The notes under the pieces were generated by a model that was not told the DNA's origin, ran no database searches, and saw only the letters and a list, made by a program, of their open reading frames with translations. A DNA stretch of 64,000 nucleotides from Liolophura sinensis (Eukaryota; Mollusca; Polyplacophora; Chitonida; Chitonidae): the NCBI RefSeq assembly GCF_032854445.1, contig NC_088295.1:75294028-75358027 (forward strand). Direction: 5' to 3'. Every line of letters starts with the position of its first letter. Position 1 is the stretch's first letter. The position numbers and the translations under genes are program-made. Below, in pieces: positions 1-13,400 of the stretch.

Positions 1-63
1 TGTGACTGACTTTGCCTTTACTGATTGTCAGGTACAACGAGAAAGTCGAGATATATAGAAGGA

Positions 64-333
64 TTTATTTATTTATTTGATTGGTGTTTTACGCCGCACT
101 CAAGAATATTTCACTAATACGACGGCGGCTAGCATTATGGTGGGAGGAAACCGGGCAGAGCCCGGGGGAAACCCACAACCATCTGCAGGCTGCTGGAAGA
201 CCTTCCACTTACGGCCGGAGAGGAAGCCAGCATGACTTTGACTTGAACACACAGCGACCGCATTGGTAAGAGGCTTCTGGTTCATTACGCTGCGCAAGCG
301 CACTAACCAACTGAATCACGGAGGCCCCCGGAA
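64..333 (-). mobile_element. SINE family 1, near full-length copy with target-site duplication
   Basis: tRNA-derived SINE. On the minus strand a tRNA-like head (promoter boxes near GGTTCAGTTGG and GAGTTCAAGTC) is followed by a conserved central domain and an (AAAT)n tail. It is flanked by the 11-bp direct repeat ATATAGAAGGA at 53-63 and 334-344. Confidence 0.85.
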
Positions 334-453
334 ATATAGAAGGAGGTGCGGCGAGTAATGATTCACAGGCCTAATGTGCAGACCAGGTGTCAAATGGGAA
401 AAGGTAGACAAAGAGCTGTCAAGTGTAAGAGGGATACCTTGATGTGAAGGCAG

Positions 454-818
454 GAATGAATGAATGAATACTTTGGGTTTAATATCGTATGTAACAAGTT
501 TTCAGTCATATGACGGCGAGGAGTGATTATGTTTATGTACATACACTGTGTCTTCTTGTGACAGGGCAAATCCATTCCGCCAAAGTCCTGCCGCCACTGA
601 AGCATCATGCCGAAGGCACCAAATGTACATGACACCTCGTCCAGTCACATCATACTGGCCCCAGGCCTACCAGTCCTGTTTCGTTGCCTAACTTTTCCGT
701 GCTGAGCGCCAAGCGAGGCAGCAACAAATATTTTTCTTAAAGTGTTTGGTATGACCCGACCGAGGTTTGATCCCGGATCTCCCGACTTCGAGGCGGATGC
801 TCTAACCATTAGGCCACC
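454..818 (-). mobile_element. SINE family 2 (variant), with tRNA-like head and (GAAT)n tail
   Basis: The minus strand begins with a tRNA-like head (GGCCTAATGGTTAGAGC, then GGGATCAAACC) and ends in a repeated GAAT-type tail. The body shares GTCATATGACG and AGCGCCAAGCGAGG with the other family 2 copies. Confidence 0.7.
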
Positions 819-823
819 AAACG

Positions 824-2790
824 ATCAAATGAAGGTTACGAAGTGGGATAATGTCTGCCAAACGCAATCAGATGACGGCAATATAAAGGTTAAAAGGCAG
901 ATTATGAAGACCATGAAAGAAATTGTGTGAATGTTTGGACAAAAAGTGTGAAAAGCAGGGTATGTGAAAAAAAAGAACAAAATGCAGACAAAACAAATGC
1001 CGCGGAAAGTATGAAAGAAGAAACTCTGAAGTCAACGGCTTCCATTCATAATTGGCTTTCTGTGTGAAAGATGGTTTGTGTTCAGAAACGCTACCGGTAT
1101 TAAGCCTAACTCACACAACGCATCTAATACAGTTATAATACATATTACCGATATATTGGTGAAAACGACTTTATCGGAGAGGCTCCCGAGATATGTCGTG
1201 AAAAACAAATGAGTCATCACAATGACCTTACACTGCTGTAAAACTCCACATTCACAAGATTTATTCCAGTGTCGCCATTTTGAGGTCAGCAGCTCACTTA
1301 CATTCCTTACAGCTTTTGTGCCGTTCTTTAAGCTCGTTTAGCATCTCTGCCTCAGCACACAAGTAGGGTCACCGTGAGGAAACGCGGAGGGATGTCAGAA
1401 AAACGCTGTCTCAGTCTATAATTATATGCGGACCACGAGCCCATGGGTCTCGCACGGCTACTTAAGATCAAATTTGGCAACTGGTGAAAGAGATGTAAAG
1501 CAAACACATGCGCACTGTAAGGAGTACCAAACGTAATACAGTCCAAACGTCTGTGGTTTTCTTGTATGATTGATTCCTGTGTATATATTTTGATATTGTC
1601 TCGAGACAACTCAAGCGTGCGGGTGGCTTGTGTCATATCGATTCACCTGAAAGCTGCCAAAAATTTGAATGTCAAGAATTTCGGGGGCATTCTACGCTTA
1701 TTGTTATACTACGTAATTGTTGGCTCCGTGTTGACAGAAGCACGACTATGATGGCAATGTTTGTCTCTCTTGGTTCTCTGCGTGAGACGCCACTGATGGA
1801 TTCTGAAATGATACCACCGAAGACGTTGAATACAAAAACACACGCATAGGCACAAGATAAACCCACTTAGCAAGCCTGCATGGCCCAGCTACACTGCATA
1901 AGATGATGGGAACAGCTATTCACTGAGGTTGTCAATCAATGTCCTTACAGAACCCACAAGCTCTCTCTACGCGTAAATGTCAGACGGAAAAGTTAGGAGA
2001 GATCGATCAACTGTAAATTGTGGTAGCTTATACAGGTCATGGGGTGTAAATCTGTCCAGTAAATACATTATTTCTAAACCAAGATCTGTTTGAGGCCTAT
2101 AATACAACTGGATCTCAATTCTGGAATTAGAAATTGTAGGCAGCTGAACTCAAAAGACTCGCAAATAAACAGTTCATCCAATTTGCTAATTGACTCAATG
2201 CTGGTTGTTCAGTTGGAAACACTAATGAGTCAGAAGAACTTCATTTTTAACAATACCAGAAACGATACAGAATTTGTAGGCGGCCAGTATGGTTAAGCAT
2301 CTAGAGAAATCCAAACAGTAAAGCTGACAGTCTCAGCCGCAGTCTAGGTATTTCTGACTGTTTCAGCATAGTCGAATACCCAAGAGAACAGGCTGTGGTG
2401 GATGAAGATCAGCACTTTTTGTTGAATTATAGCAAACCAATTAAAAGCCGTAGTTTTGTATCGCCATGGAAGACATACAACAGTTTACTTGCTACAGGGG
2501 GACACTGGGTCTCTCCAAAGCCTGAATCATCATGTACATGTTGTCGTTGTTTCGTAGAGCTATGGAAGAAATGCTGTCAATGAAGGCTTACGGCAATGAA
2601 TACCATTCTCTCAAAACCAATAATATTCCTATAAAGATAGTAGTGGATATTACATGTTCTTTTCCAGGCCTCATTGCACCGGGATGCATTGGTGATGAAA
2701 GGCTACCCCGGGAGCCAGCTTCTCAAAGTGACTGCAGGACTAAAATTCTAATCCCATAACTAAACTCTGTTAAAGAACATCAGATCGGTA
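824..2790. other. Intergenic DNA, no gene seen
   Basis: Short ORFs only, with no domain, splice chain or base composition that suggests coding. No recognised SINE copy. Confidence 0.5.
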
Positions 2791-2805
2791 AAAGGGCCAG
2801 GTGCA

Positions 2806-2940
2806 GTAAGACAGAGAATCAGCCACTGAGAGGCACCGTAAGGCAGAGGATCAGCCCCTAAGAGGTACGATAAGGCAGAGAATCAACCCCTGAGAGGTAC
2901 GATAAGGCAGAGAATCAACCCCTGAGAGATACGATAAGAA
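2806..2940 (+). repeat. 32-bp tandem array, about 4 copies
   Basis: The unit GCAGAGAATCAACCCCTGAG plus AGGTACGATAAG is repeated with few differences; the first copies are more diverged. Confidence 0.8.
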
Positions 2941-3589
2941 AGTGCAAATTTTAAAATCCCGGCACAATGCTGTAAATTTTGGTAGAAGCGCCCATAAAAC
3001 TTATATGGCCGTATAAGAGATGGTTGCTTAGCAATAACCCGCCAAAAATGCACTCTCGATAACAAAACATCTAATTTTGGTTCAAACGAAGCATTGTTTT
3101 TTTAATTAGCTGTTTGAAGAGCGATTTTAAACAGAAAAAATATTTTTACTGAAACTATCACGTATGTAAGCCTATTTCTGTGTGTTTTAAAAAATTCGGT
3201 TTGATTAACGTTTGTCTTCATATGTAAAACATAAATTTCATAATGCGATCAGTTTTTAGTTTCACAAGTTTAAATCCGTATTTTTGTTCATAGTGCAATG
3301 GACTAACGAAGTCACTTTGGAGAAAAGTAGACCTATTTGAAAGAGTTCAAATCCTAGTGGTTCTTTTTATTTCTGTGGAAAATACCCTTGTGTGTGGAAA
3401 GTTATAGGCCAACTTAATTGTACTAAATAAGTGTTATCATGAATTAAACTCGACAACTGTGAAAAGTGTGCTAATAACTAAGATGTGGTAACTATACCGA
3501 AGCCATAAGTGAAGCCTGCTTGAGAGCACATGTGGTCGTCTAACATTAACTTGTCATGCTTTGTGTAATATGCAGCAGAATTATAAGGC

Positions 3590-3835
3590 TGAAAGAAGTC
3601 GGCTGACCTCAAGATCAAACCCGGATCGGGTCATACCAAAGACTTTAAAAATTGTACTTGCTGCTGCGTTGCATTGCCTTCAGCACTGAGAGGTTAGAGC
3701 AAAGAAACAGAATTGGTTTGCTGGTGTCAGTATAATGTGGGTTGGGTGTCATGCCTGGTGTCTTCGGCATGATACTTCAATGACGGCCGCACGTAAGCGT
3801 CATGGACACGGCCTGTCACAAGAATACATCTTTGT
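3590..3835 (+). mobile_element. SINE family 2 variant, partial
   Basis: Contains GATCAAACCCGGATCGGGTC (B-box side of the head), CAGCACTGAGAGGTTAGAGC and GTCATGCCTGGTGTCTTCGG in the plus orientation, as in the copies at 454-818 and 7020-7255 but inverted. Diverged, with no clear tail or target duplication. Confidence 0.6.
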
Positions 3836-6355
3836 ATTCAGACTGCAGTTTCGAACGTCTTGTTCTCTCTAATCAAGGAATGAAGTATAACAGTTCGACA
3901 GGCTTTAATATGGGCATGTTTTCAGGGAATAAATGGTCACTGGAACATACATGGTTGAAAATTACGTTTGCTATATATTTATTTATTTTTGATGGGTGTT
4001 TAACGGTGTGTTTAAGATTTTTTCAGAAAGTTACATTTGTGATACGGTGATTTCCCTCACCCTACAATGTCTAATACAAAAAAGAAATGATATTTAAGTA
4101 TGAGTGAGTGGGGTACCAGTTTTCGATTTTATGACCTATACATCGCGATGACGGATATAGACTTGCTTTAGCGCATGTTTGGGGCTTTATAACTCGCACG
4201 CTTGCCAACAGTAGAACGGGAATAAAACAGAACTGAGTAAAGAGCTGGCCTTACGATGACGTCAGCAGCTATCAATCAGAACTATAGTCAGTTTCGCTCC
4301 CTGAAGTGCACAGTTTCTTGCACTGGGGCCGATTCCCGCCCTACCGTACCATACCTTTTGACGACTTATTAAACAGGCCCCATTTACTACTGATATATAG
4401 GAAGATCTGCAGAAACATGTTATAATTAATTCGCATGAATGATTGTAAAACAGAACTAACATCCCTCACATAAAGTACCGCTGTGTTTTCTACGATTAGC
4501 CTTGAAGGAGTTAAGCCACCCATGAACACCTGTGCCTTGTGACAAACTCGTGTGTTTACACGGCTTACAAGATCACAAAATTGGAATATTGGTCGCCCAG
4601 GATGGTAACAACCCGGAGTCGTCTTGGAATGGTTTGACCAGCCAATGACTGCGAACGTAAGTGGCAATCAGCCGAGAGGCTAAGCCATTGAGATGTGACT
4701 GTCAGCAATGAATTAAAGGGGAAATTCAGTGGAAATCGATGATCGGCTTTTGTCCGCAGAAAAGGAGAGTTATCTGAAAACGTCACTTGATTAGATCATG
4801 CAGTGAAAAAGCACTTATGTTCACGTGTTCTTTCTAGATGTTGGAATACCAATGAGAAATGTTTGAAATAGTGAAGACAGCCACCACGAAGTTCTTACGA
4901 TGCAATAACAAATTCAACAATCAGGCGTTTCCTTCGCATGGACAAGTACAGCAGTCACATGATTTTGGCAAATGTATAATATGTGATATAATATGAGCAT
5001 ATTAAAAAACCCATATTTGTTGGTGTCGATAAACAGCCTTAATAACAGATTTATGATTTAAGTCTCAATGCCTCAGTACTGAATTTGGATGTCTGTATAT
5101 TTCATGATACGACAACAATAAATCTATCCCACATCAACGCTATCTAGGACGAACATAACAGTTATATTCGTCCAGATTCTACTGACAATTGACAATCCGT
5201 CAGTGCCAGCGTGGTGTTAGCAGTACAAGCGTATTTGGTTACACGTAACTGATTTAGGGTTAACTATAACACATCAATCACTCAGAGTTCACAAATCTGC
5301 CAATTACTCATCTATAACAGACAATTCAGATACGATAAGAATTGACAGTATTTGCTGTGTATGCTAACGTTTTAATGACTTATTTCAGTTATTTCGGACA
5401 AGCGGTGAAAACACAACTAAACGCTTACAAGCATTTTTTCTGAAGTACTTGGCAATTATATAATTCAACTTTCAATCATGAATTCTTACGAGGTCGTGGG
5501 GTGTTAGAACAACCGGAAACACGATGTCGCCTCACTCGTTCCCTACGGTCATATATGGTTAGAAGACAAAACAGACTTCGGGTGACGTAAGAGGAAACAG
5601 CTGCGAACTCGGGTTATGGTAAATAACTGACGTTGCACTGTCTCAGTGTGCTCGATTTTTCTGACCGGTACTTTAAACCGTGATATCTCGTTTGTGCTGC
5701 ATCACAAAACAAACAAGTTATGCTTTTTAAACTTCCTGTGGGATACTTTATCGAAGCATATATACATTTGGCCTAAAGCTGTCTTTTCTTTTAAGACCAC
5801 TGCCATTATGTATATCGAAAGCAGTCAAATCTGACTTTGGTTGACAATCCCTTCATTTTCTACATGCGTATTCTCATGAGTTATATTCTTGTACGTTTAT
5901 AACAATTCGTGTGAATTTCAGTTCTGAACTGAAACTATTAAAAACTTGTGATAAAGACATAACAATAAAAAGAAAGAATCAAAAATCTTTTCTTTTGGGT
6001 TTAGGTTTACAGATACGTACATACTGATGTGTGTCAACACACGGATTCAGGAAAAAACGTATTCGGAAAATGGTTCACGATCTTCTTTTGATATACTTGA
6101 GCATTGTTTTCCTCAGTTTTCCAATTACCATCCCGGATTATCGGCTCTATCTAAAGGGTGTCGTTCAAAAATGCCATTTGTTTGATCTTTGTGTGGACGG
6201 TCAACCGTGGCCGCCTGGTCAAAGACGGGTTGGGCTTAATCTGGTTAGTCCAGCCACAAGCATGAGGCACGTATTATAGGAATCAACGGCTGGACTGCAA
6301 ATCTTTGTCACACATGTATACCTTTTTTAAACATTTGTTGTCATTAACACCAATG
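3836..6355. other. Intergenic DNA with one weak exon candidate
   Basis: Nothing firm. An ORF at 6031-6279 (+, 82 codons) contains a hydrophobic stretch after MVHDLLLIYLSIVFLSF that resembles a signal anchor, but there is no family match and no supporting exon. Confidence 0.4.
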
Positions 6356-6480
6356 AACACAAATTGAAAATAATTTCATCGTAACCAAAGTTCTCGAACA
6401 CAAAATTGAAAATAATTTCATCGTAACCAAAGTTCTCGAACACAAAATTGAAAATAATTTTATCATAACCAAATTTCTCA
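6356..6480 (+). repeat. 41-bp tandem array, 3 copies
   Basis: The unit AACACAAAATTGAAAATAAT plus TTCATCGTAACCAAAGTTCTCG is repeated three times; the last copy is more diverged. Confidence 0.8.
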
Positions 6481-7019
6481 AGTAAAAATGTAATTTATGT
6501 ACGCAGAAGGAAGCGTATGGATTTTTTTTCAGGGGTTATTTTCGACAGGCCCATGATTTAGTAGGGGTATTTCACCAAGTTTTCGACACGACAAATTACA
6601 ACCTCGCATTTATGACAACTACGTTTGATTGATTTATTGTTGGATAAAACGCCATGCCCAATATTATTTCACTATAAAACAAGTCATTTTCATGGGTGAA
6701 GAAATCCACCGACCTCACATATTTTGGCTCTCTGCGTGTACGACATATTTCTGAAAAGCTAGTAATCTTGAAAGAAACTTCATTTAATAGGGCGTAAGCG
6801 GCGTACCAAAGATATTCGTGTTAGCAGACTCATTTGTTTCGATTCAGTACTATAATTTTGAAGAAAATTCACGGTATTACTCAATACATGCACTCTATCC
6901 TCAGCAAACGTTATCGATCGCTTATTGCCACCAAGGTTTCTATATAGAAGAGTGGAGAACCATATGATTGAAAATGAATATATGTAAGTATGCTTAAGTT
7001 TGAACAATATCGTACTTAA

Positions 7020-7255
7020 TAATATTTGACGATGAATCATGAGGTATGTGTACGTATACTGTTTCTTCTTGTGGCGGGGTGAGTCCATGCCGCCAATGTG
7101 CTGCCATTATTGAAGTATCGTGCCGAAGACACCAAACATGACACCCCACCCAGTCATATACTGACACAACGGGCCAACCAGTCATGTTTCCTTGCTCCAA
7201 TCTCTCAGTGCTGAGCGCCAGTAGAGGCCGCAACAAGTACTATTATTAAAGTCTT
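7020..7255 (-). mobile_element. SINE family 2 variant, partial
   Basis: Matches the body of the copy at 454-818 (GTGTCTTCGGCACGATACTT and the AGCGCC...CAACAAGTA segment), without a recognisable head. Confidence 0.6.
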
Positions 7256-7331
7256 AGGTGATGCGACAAGTCATGCAAAGTGGTTAGAAATGACAAAACA
7301 TAATGAATGTGTATATACACGTTAACTCCCT

Positions 7332-7554
7332 TACCATATCAACAGTGTATAGGAGGAATAATCCGTCCCATCTAGATTAATGGGTTTCTCCAGCTCGAGC
7401 GGAGACTTCCCTGTGCTACCACTACACACACACGCACTAGGGCACTCTTGATATTGTCGGTCGTCTATAGATTGGAAAGTTAAAGAAAACAGCTTGCTAG
7501 CCCTCGTCGTGTGGTTTTCGGAACAAGGGAATAACTTTTTCGCCAAAACTGCGA
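7332..7554 (-). other. Candidate isolated coding exon
   Basis: Open for about 73 codons on the minus strand between an acceptor (gttcgcag) and a donor (gtaaggga). It encodes LAKKLFPCSENHTTRASKL and CPSACVCSGSTGKSPLELEK. There is no recognised domain and no partner exon, so this may be chance. Confidence 0.25.
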
Positions 7555-7559
7555 ACTAT

Positions 7560-9330
7560 CACCACATGAGGAATTTGTGGACAGATGTTCATTTTTGAAG
7601 GTCAGCACAATTAAACAAGCGAAATATTTGGATCCAGTTTTCCAGAGTCAGAAATTCTTTTTATAGTTACATGCATATAAGGAAATTTCGGGGGAATTTT
7701 TTTTTATACTGGCGTCAATTAATTTCCTTTTGAGGACAAATGTCTGCACACTGGGTTTTATAATAAAAAGGTAAATAAGTTTGAGCAAAGATAAAAACAC
7801 AAAACAAAAACAGTAGGTGACTTCAGTGTGCAGGGTTCAACAGAACTTTAATACTATATGGATCAGATCTTAAAAGAAATTGACACTGGAACCACTGAGA
7901 AAATGTGAACAATATATAAAAGACAGATATCAAAAAGCAACTGACAATAAATTTAACAAATGATTTCAATAAATATATTCTTCCAATTAAAAAGTGCAAT
8001 CTAAAATCTTCTGAAATATTTAAAAGTTATGCAATGAACCTCCAGTACATCAAACAGTAAAGCTAACTTCATGAATCAGAAAAGCCACAAGAGAAAAAAT
8101 GCTCATGTGACTAAACAGTTTTCAAATAAAACGATGACACTGGTATACGAATTATCTTCATTATCGAGGGATGACACTTTAGAAATATACACATAAACAC
8201 TTATGTCCAGAAACTGCCTATAAGTAAAATAATTACATTGTACTTTATATTTTCACCTGTGTCAATCAAACTTACAGCAAGCCCATGGAATTAATTTCAT
8301 ATTGATTCACAAATGTTAAAATCATCAAAAACACCAAAAAAAGATAATTTCTTCCACAAATTTCAAATTACGCTTGATTTGCTGCACCTTATGTATTATT
8401 ATACCCCACAATATGAGTCCACCAAATACTGACACCACGCTGTATGTACCAAATCACAAATACACGTACACACAAGAGCTTGCTGCCATTTAGGTCCTAT
8501 TTCACCTGTAGTGGAAGAGCTTTAATCTGCTCTTTACAGATCTCATTACACATGTACTAGAGACTCCACCCACAGTGTTTTCACGAAACATCTGTTACTG
8601 TAGTCATACTTCTGGAATATGGCAGAACACAACATGTTTCATGATGACGCAAATGGCCTTCCAACTGTCTAGTACAGATCTTCATACAATGAAAGGAAAA
8701 AAACCTTATAAATATTTAATCATCACAAACCTTTGTAATGTAGGTTCAATGCTACAGAAATCAGTAATAATAAGCACAATTAACAATAATTATCACAAAT
8801 ATAAACACAGTACCCTCACAACAATACCCTTTGGTTACACTTTGGTTTTTGGTCGATGACAGTTTGTCATGGAAACAGCAGTATGAACCAGAAAACATTA
8901 CAGGCCATCTCCGGTTGTGACGGAAAAATCGCATTAACATACTGATTGTAGGTCCAATTAAACTGGGATTATTACTCCACATTAACGTATAAATCCTTCT
9001 AAAACTGGTATATATGTTTGTAAGACATAACACACTCTACATGGACTGTATCTGATATGGTTTGGATCTACTCCTTGTTCACTAGATTATACAACCCAGA
9101 ACTCCTGTTTTCATTTTGGAGCTGCAAGACAACTCTACCCACACAAAAGTATGACTCAAGTAAGATGAATGAATGATAAGGGTTTAATGCACCATTGGCA
9201 GTAAAGGTGTATTTGTCAGATTGTGCCAAGATTGAAGTACATGTAGATACCCTACCCAGAGTGCAATGATGATACTAATAATATAAATTACAGTGGATGT
9301 GAATTACACAACCTACAGGACTGCAGAGCT
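7560..9330. other. AT-rich sequence downstream of TRPM, no gene seen
   Basis: Low-complexity, A/T-rich DNA with scattered ORFs that have no coding character. No clear SINE. Confidence 0.5.
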
Positions 9331-9342
9331 GCCATAGATTCA

Positions 9343-9430
9343 TTCATTTATTTGATTGGTGTTTTATGCCGTACTCAAGTATGTTTCACTTATGCGACGG
9401 CGGCCAGCATTATGGTGAGAGGAAACCTAA
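9343..9430 (-). mobile_element. SINE family 1, tail-side fragment
   Basis: Has TTTATTTGATTGGTGTTTTA, TACTCAAG and CAGCATTATGG of family 1; the copy stops in the central domain. Confidence 0.75.
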
Positions 9431-9962
9431 ATATATCTTGTATAGATGTACATGTGCAATCAAAGATCTATTCAAGGTATATTCATATACATGTACATTT
9501 CAAGTTCTATTTATGGTACATGTATACGTGTGTGTAGTTGATGAAATGTCCCTTAGTCCAAGGGAGCTTTCTTTAGAGTGGAACAAGCCGTTAGATTTAA
9601 AACCGATTGGCTATTACGAAACCACTAAGTGTTAATATCTTACACCTAGAAAAATCCAACATAAAGTTATGCTCCAAAAATACACCATAAATACAGCTAC
9701 AACAGCTCTAAGGTTTTCTGTCATCAGGGTATCATTATGAGGATGAAGGATGTGTTGATGGTACAGATGAGAATGGGTAACTATGGAGGATCATCAAATA
9801 ACCATATCACAAGATCCCCATCACCATTTATCCTACAATGTCTTGGTTTTCTCATCTTTAGACCTAAAATGAACAAAATGAAAGTGTTCCAGACAAAATC
9901 AGAATGACTGGGATCTGGTTTCGTCCAGTGCCAACAAGAGTTACTTCCCTTCTATTACGGCA

Positions 9963-9968
9963 TTTATT
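9963..9968 (-). terminator. Candidate polyadenylation signal for TRPM
   Basis: AATAAA on the minus strand, about 380 nt past the TRPM stop codon. It is the first clear hexamer I noticed downstream; cleavage there is inference. Confidence 0.35.
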
Positions 9969-10349
9969 ATGGTTTTGTGAAGAATAAGCAGTATTTTGGT
10001 ACTTGACACTTTGGTATTCATCATTTTGGTTCTTCATCAAATCCAAACGACAATATGCAGTATGTGCAAATGTTCACTGGATTCGGGTTTGTACCTTCTG
10101 CTGTCAAGTAGACTGGCACAACCTGAAAATCCTGATCACATTTTGTGCCTGGCCATCACAAAAACACAGGTAAGCAAGCTTCATATGACAAACTCCCTGG
10201 ATATCACAAGACCCTGATTCGAAGGCCACACACGGCCAACACAAACCTGTAGATCAGGCTGTCAATAAACTGGCCCATAACGTCCTAGTTAGAATATGAA
10301 GTTAAGTTTAGCTGAAGCCAAACTCCTATCAGTGCAGACACGATGGTGA

Positions 10350-10466
10350 TCAGAATGCACAGCCTCTCTTCTGGGCTAACTTCTGTAGAATGAAGTCATG
10401 GCAGCCATACATTGGCACCTTGGACGTGACTGCTAACCAGGTGACTCCCTCTAAGCCTTCTCCTGC
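10350..10466 (-). CDS. TRPM2: TRPM exon 33 (residues 1490-1527 and stop)
   Basis: Encodes [20 protein letters not shown] and ends KRGCAF before TGA at 10352-10350. Human TRPM2 has RWQVVDRRIPLYANHKTLL here. The 3' UTR probably extends to about 9950. Confidence 0.93.
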   Translation of the reverse strand, partial: AGEGLEGVTWLAVTSKVPMYGCHDFILQKLAQKRGCAF

Positions 10467-13400
10467 CTAAAGGATGTAAAACAAGTTCTTTTCAAAAAGC
10501 TTAATAATAAATGTACAAATAACAATTTAACAATAAATGTAAAGAGACATTCTTTTTGTGCAGTATGTTGTTTTAAGTGGCTATACCAGAGATTTTCACA
10601 AAAAATCCATCAGTGCAAATTATATCAAACTTTAGCTTTTACTATCGAACAGCCCAAGTACCTTTCACAAGACAGCCACCTTGTCTGTGCACATCCTACC
10701 ATTCAAAATAGGTCATAAAGTTCTCAAATCTCAAATGTATCCTTTTAACACTATAAATAGTACAGGTATGGGTATGGTATTTACTGACAGGCAATAATTT
10801 GATATTGCGAGAACTCCACAAGATTTTCACGTAACTTACCCTGAGTTCAAAGAATTTGAGAATATCTCCATTTTCATCATGATAGTTAACAGCCCTAGTC
10901 TCCAGCCAGGCATTGTCTGTGTTACGAGGATCATCAGCGTAGCCTGTATAAATCTGACGGGAGAGAAAAAATCAAACAATTTATCAACAAAACCAGGCCG
11001 TTGGTTATTGGTAGTTAAGCATGGTAATAGTCTCAGTCCATACTAAAATCCTATTGGTTTTGTACGAGAATAAGACTGGCTATTCTGCGGGTTTAGGTAC
11101 TTTTTTTTTGTCAGTTTTTACACAGATCTGAAATTTGCCAGGAGTTAAATGTGATTTCAGGTCTTTGGTATTTTGTGTTGTATGTATTACTGGCTGATGT
11201 AAGGACTACAGAAGTCAACATTTATAAGTACAAGTAATGTTAGGTTTGTTGTAAGGAGGTCCAGCCCTTCCACTGGTGTACACTGTAAAAACAACCCTGT
11301 CAGTCTGTTGATGTACACTGTAAAAACACACAAACTCCATGCAGGTGATCACAAATGAACACGCACAATGGTACAAGACAGAACAACTCAACCTTTCTGC
11401 CTACAACAAACAGCCACTTATCTCACCTCCTCCCCACGGGAAAACAGAGCGTCTAGCTGGGTCTTGATCTTCGCCTTTCTGTCAGGGTCGTTCATCAAGG
11501 TACCCAGGGCTTCCTGGGTGAACTCAGACCTCAGACAGTGTACTACAGCCTGACCTGGGTCACAGAAGCCCTGCCAAATGAAATGATTACATAAATCACA
11601 AATTTAGCAATGTATGAGAGTATTAGTTGAAGACAACAAGCATGCAGTAAACAATACAGAACATTGTCACATCTCAGTTTATTTAACCTATTTCCATGCA
11701 CGAAAGTTACAAGTACATGTTTATTTCAAAGAATTATACAAATATTTTTTCACATAATTGTTTATTTCACTGTTTATTGCCTTACTGAAAAACTTTTCAG
11801 GTATATGATGGCGGAAACTGAAGGGCCCAGGGTGAACCACTGACAGATGCCAAGTCACTAACAAACCCATGTACCTGTATGTCACATTATTATATAGGGT
11901 GCGAGTGAGTGAGTGAGTGCTTGGGGTTTAACGTCGTACTCAACAATTTTTCAGTCATATGACGACGAAGGAATCATTAGGGTGCATGTATGTGTAATGT
12001 GCCTCCTTGATGCAGGACGGATTTCCACCGCTCTTTTATTTAGTGCTGCTTCACTGAGACGACTTACCGAAGGCAAGTAAGCCGCCACGCCCGAGCCATT
12101 ATACTGATACGGGTCAACCAGTCGTTGCACTATCCCTTTCATGCTGAACGCCAAGCGAGGAAGTTACAACTTCCTCTTTTAAAGTCTTAGGTGTGACTCG
12201 ATCAAGGATTGATCCTGGATCTACCGGTCCCGAAGCGGACGCTCTACCCATTATTATATAGGATCTATTAAACAGAAATTTGACAACTAACCCCTGGGAA
12301 TGCCCACTGCTTGTTATCTTCTCGCTGGACAGCCACAAACTCTAGCACTGGCTTTCCTCCCTCCATCATCTGCTTGCCATCAGCGCTGCGTTTCCATCTG
12401 GGGAAATACAACCATGAAAAACCTTTCCTGTTCAAATTATCTTAACTACATGTAGACAATGCTACCAGTGATAACTTCCAAGTACGTAACAGGCTGTGTA
12501 TGAACGCTCCAGGATTAGAAACATTAACCGATGAATGCAAGCATGGAATTATTCCAGGAAATTAGTCCGTCAAGGCATTAATATTAAAGACAGGGCTAGA
12601 TTTCAGAACTTAAAGAGTTGCATTTAATCAAGAACACAATCTATGTGACAGCAATGGGGACCCGCAGTAGAATCTTGACATGACAATGTTTTAACACACT
12701 TTTCTGTCTGCAATGAGCAAAAATGATGCTTTGGAGCAGGTCTAAATCTGGAACATTATTATCTTTTGGAATATGAAGGGCCAATATCAAGTAGCCATGC
12801 AGTGGAACCCAACCCTCAGACTTCAGCATTCTCAGATATTTCAAAAGTCCTTGTCTCAATATATGAATTACGTACTTTTTGAAATACAGACCTTTACAAT
12901 GATTCTATTACATAAACAAGGCTGTCATGAAGTTTGTAATGTACAGCACAGTAATTAATACAGCATAGCTAAAGTCAAATTATGAGATGTTTTGGATCCA
13001 CACAGTTTTTTTTAGATACCTGATCCCACATGAATTTTTAAAAAGAAGCTCACAGATGTGTTTGATGTCCAGTAATTACCAGTACCTTGTTCACATGCAA
13101 ATTATAAATATGCAACGTCTGTACCTGGTGACGACTGGGTCCCCGCAGTGATTGGGCCCCCACCTGCCCAGTAACCCCCTGCCGATGAGGCCAGTACGAC
13201 CCTGGGGATTCAGAGGTAGCCCATCCTGTATCTTGTAGGTACCCAAGATGCTCTTCCTGTTCACACGACAGTAACTGTCATATTGGTTCCAGGGTAACAT
13301 AGGGCGAGCAGCAGGGTCCCTGTAACAACACAACAAGCATAGGTTACAGTACGTACACAGAATCACACAAAGCAAAAGGTAATACAGAGATCAAAAGAGA

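Noticed and set aside
100-303. ORFs inside SINE copies (100-303, 742-930, 11951-12338, 31071-31346, 54330-54549 and others)
   Set aside because: They recur only where SINE family 1 or 2 lies, in arbitrary frames.
11899-12248. tRNA genes at SINE heads (also 454-818, 31102-31465, 61675-61772)
   Set aside because: A- and B-box-like words are present but no complete cloverleaf is seen, and the segments are parts of longer SINEs with tails.
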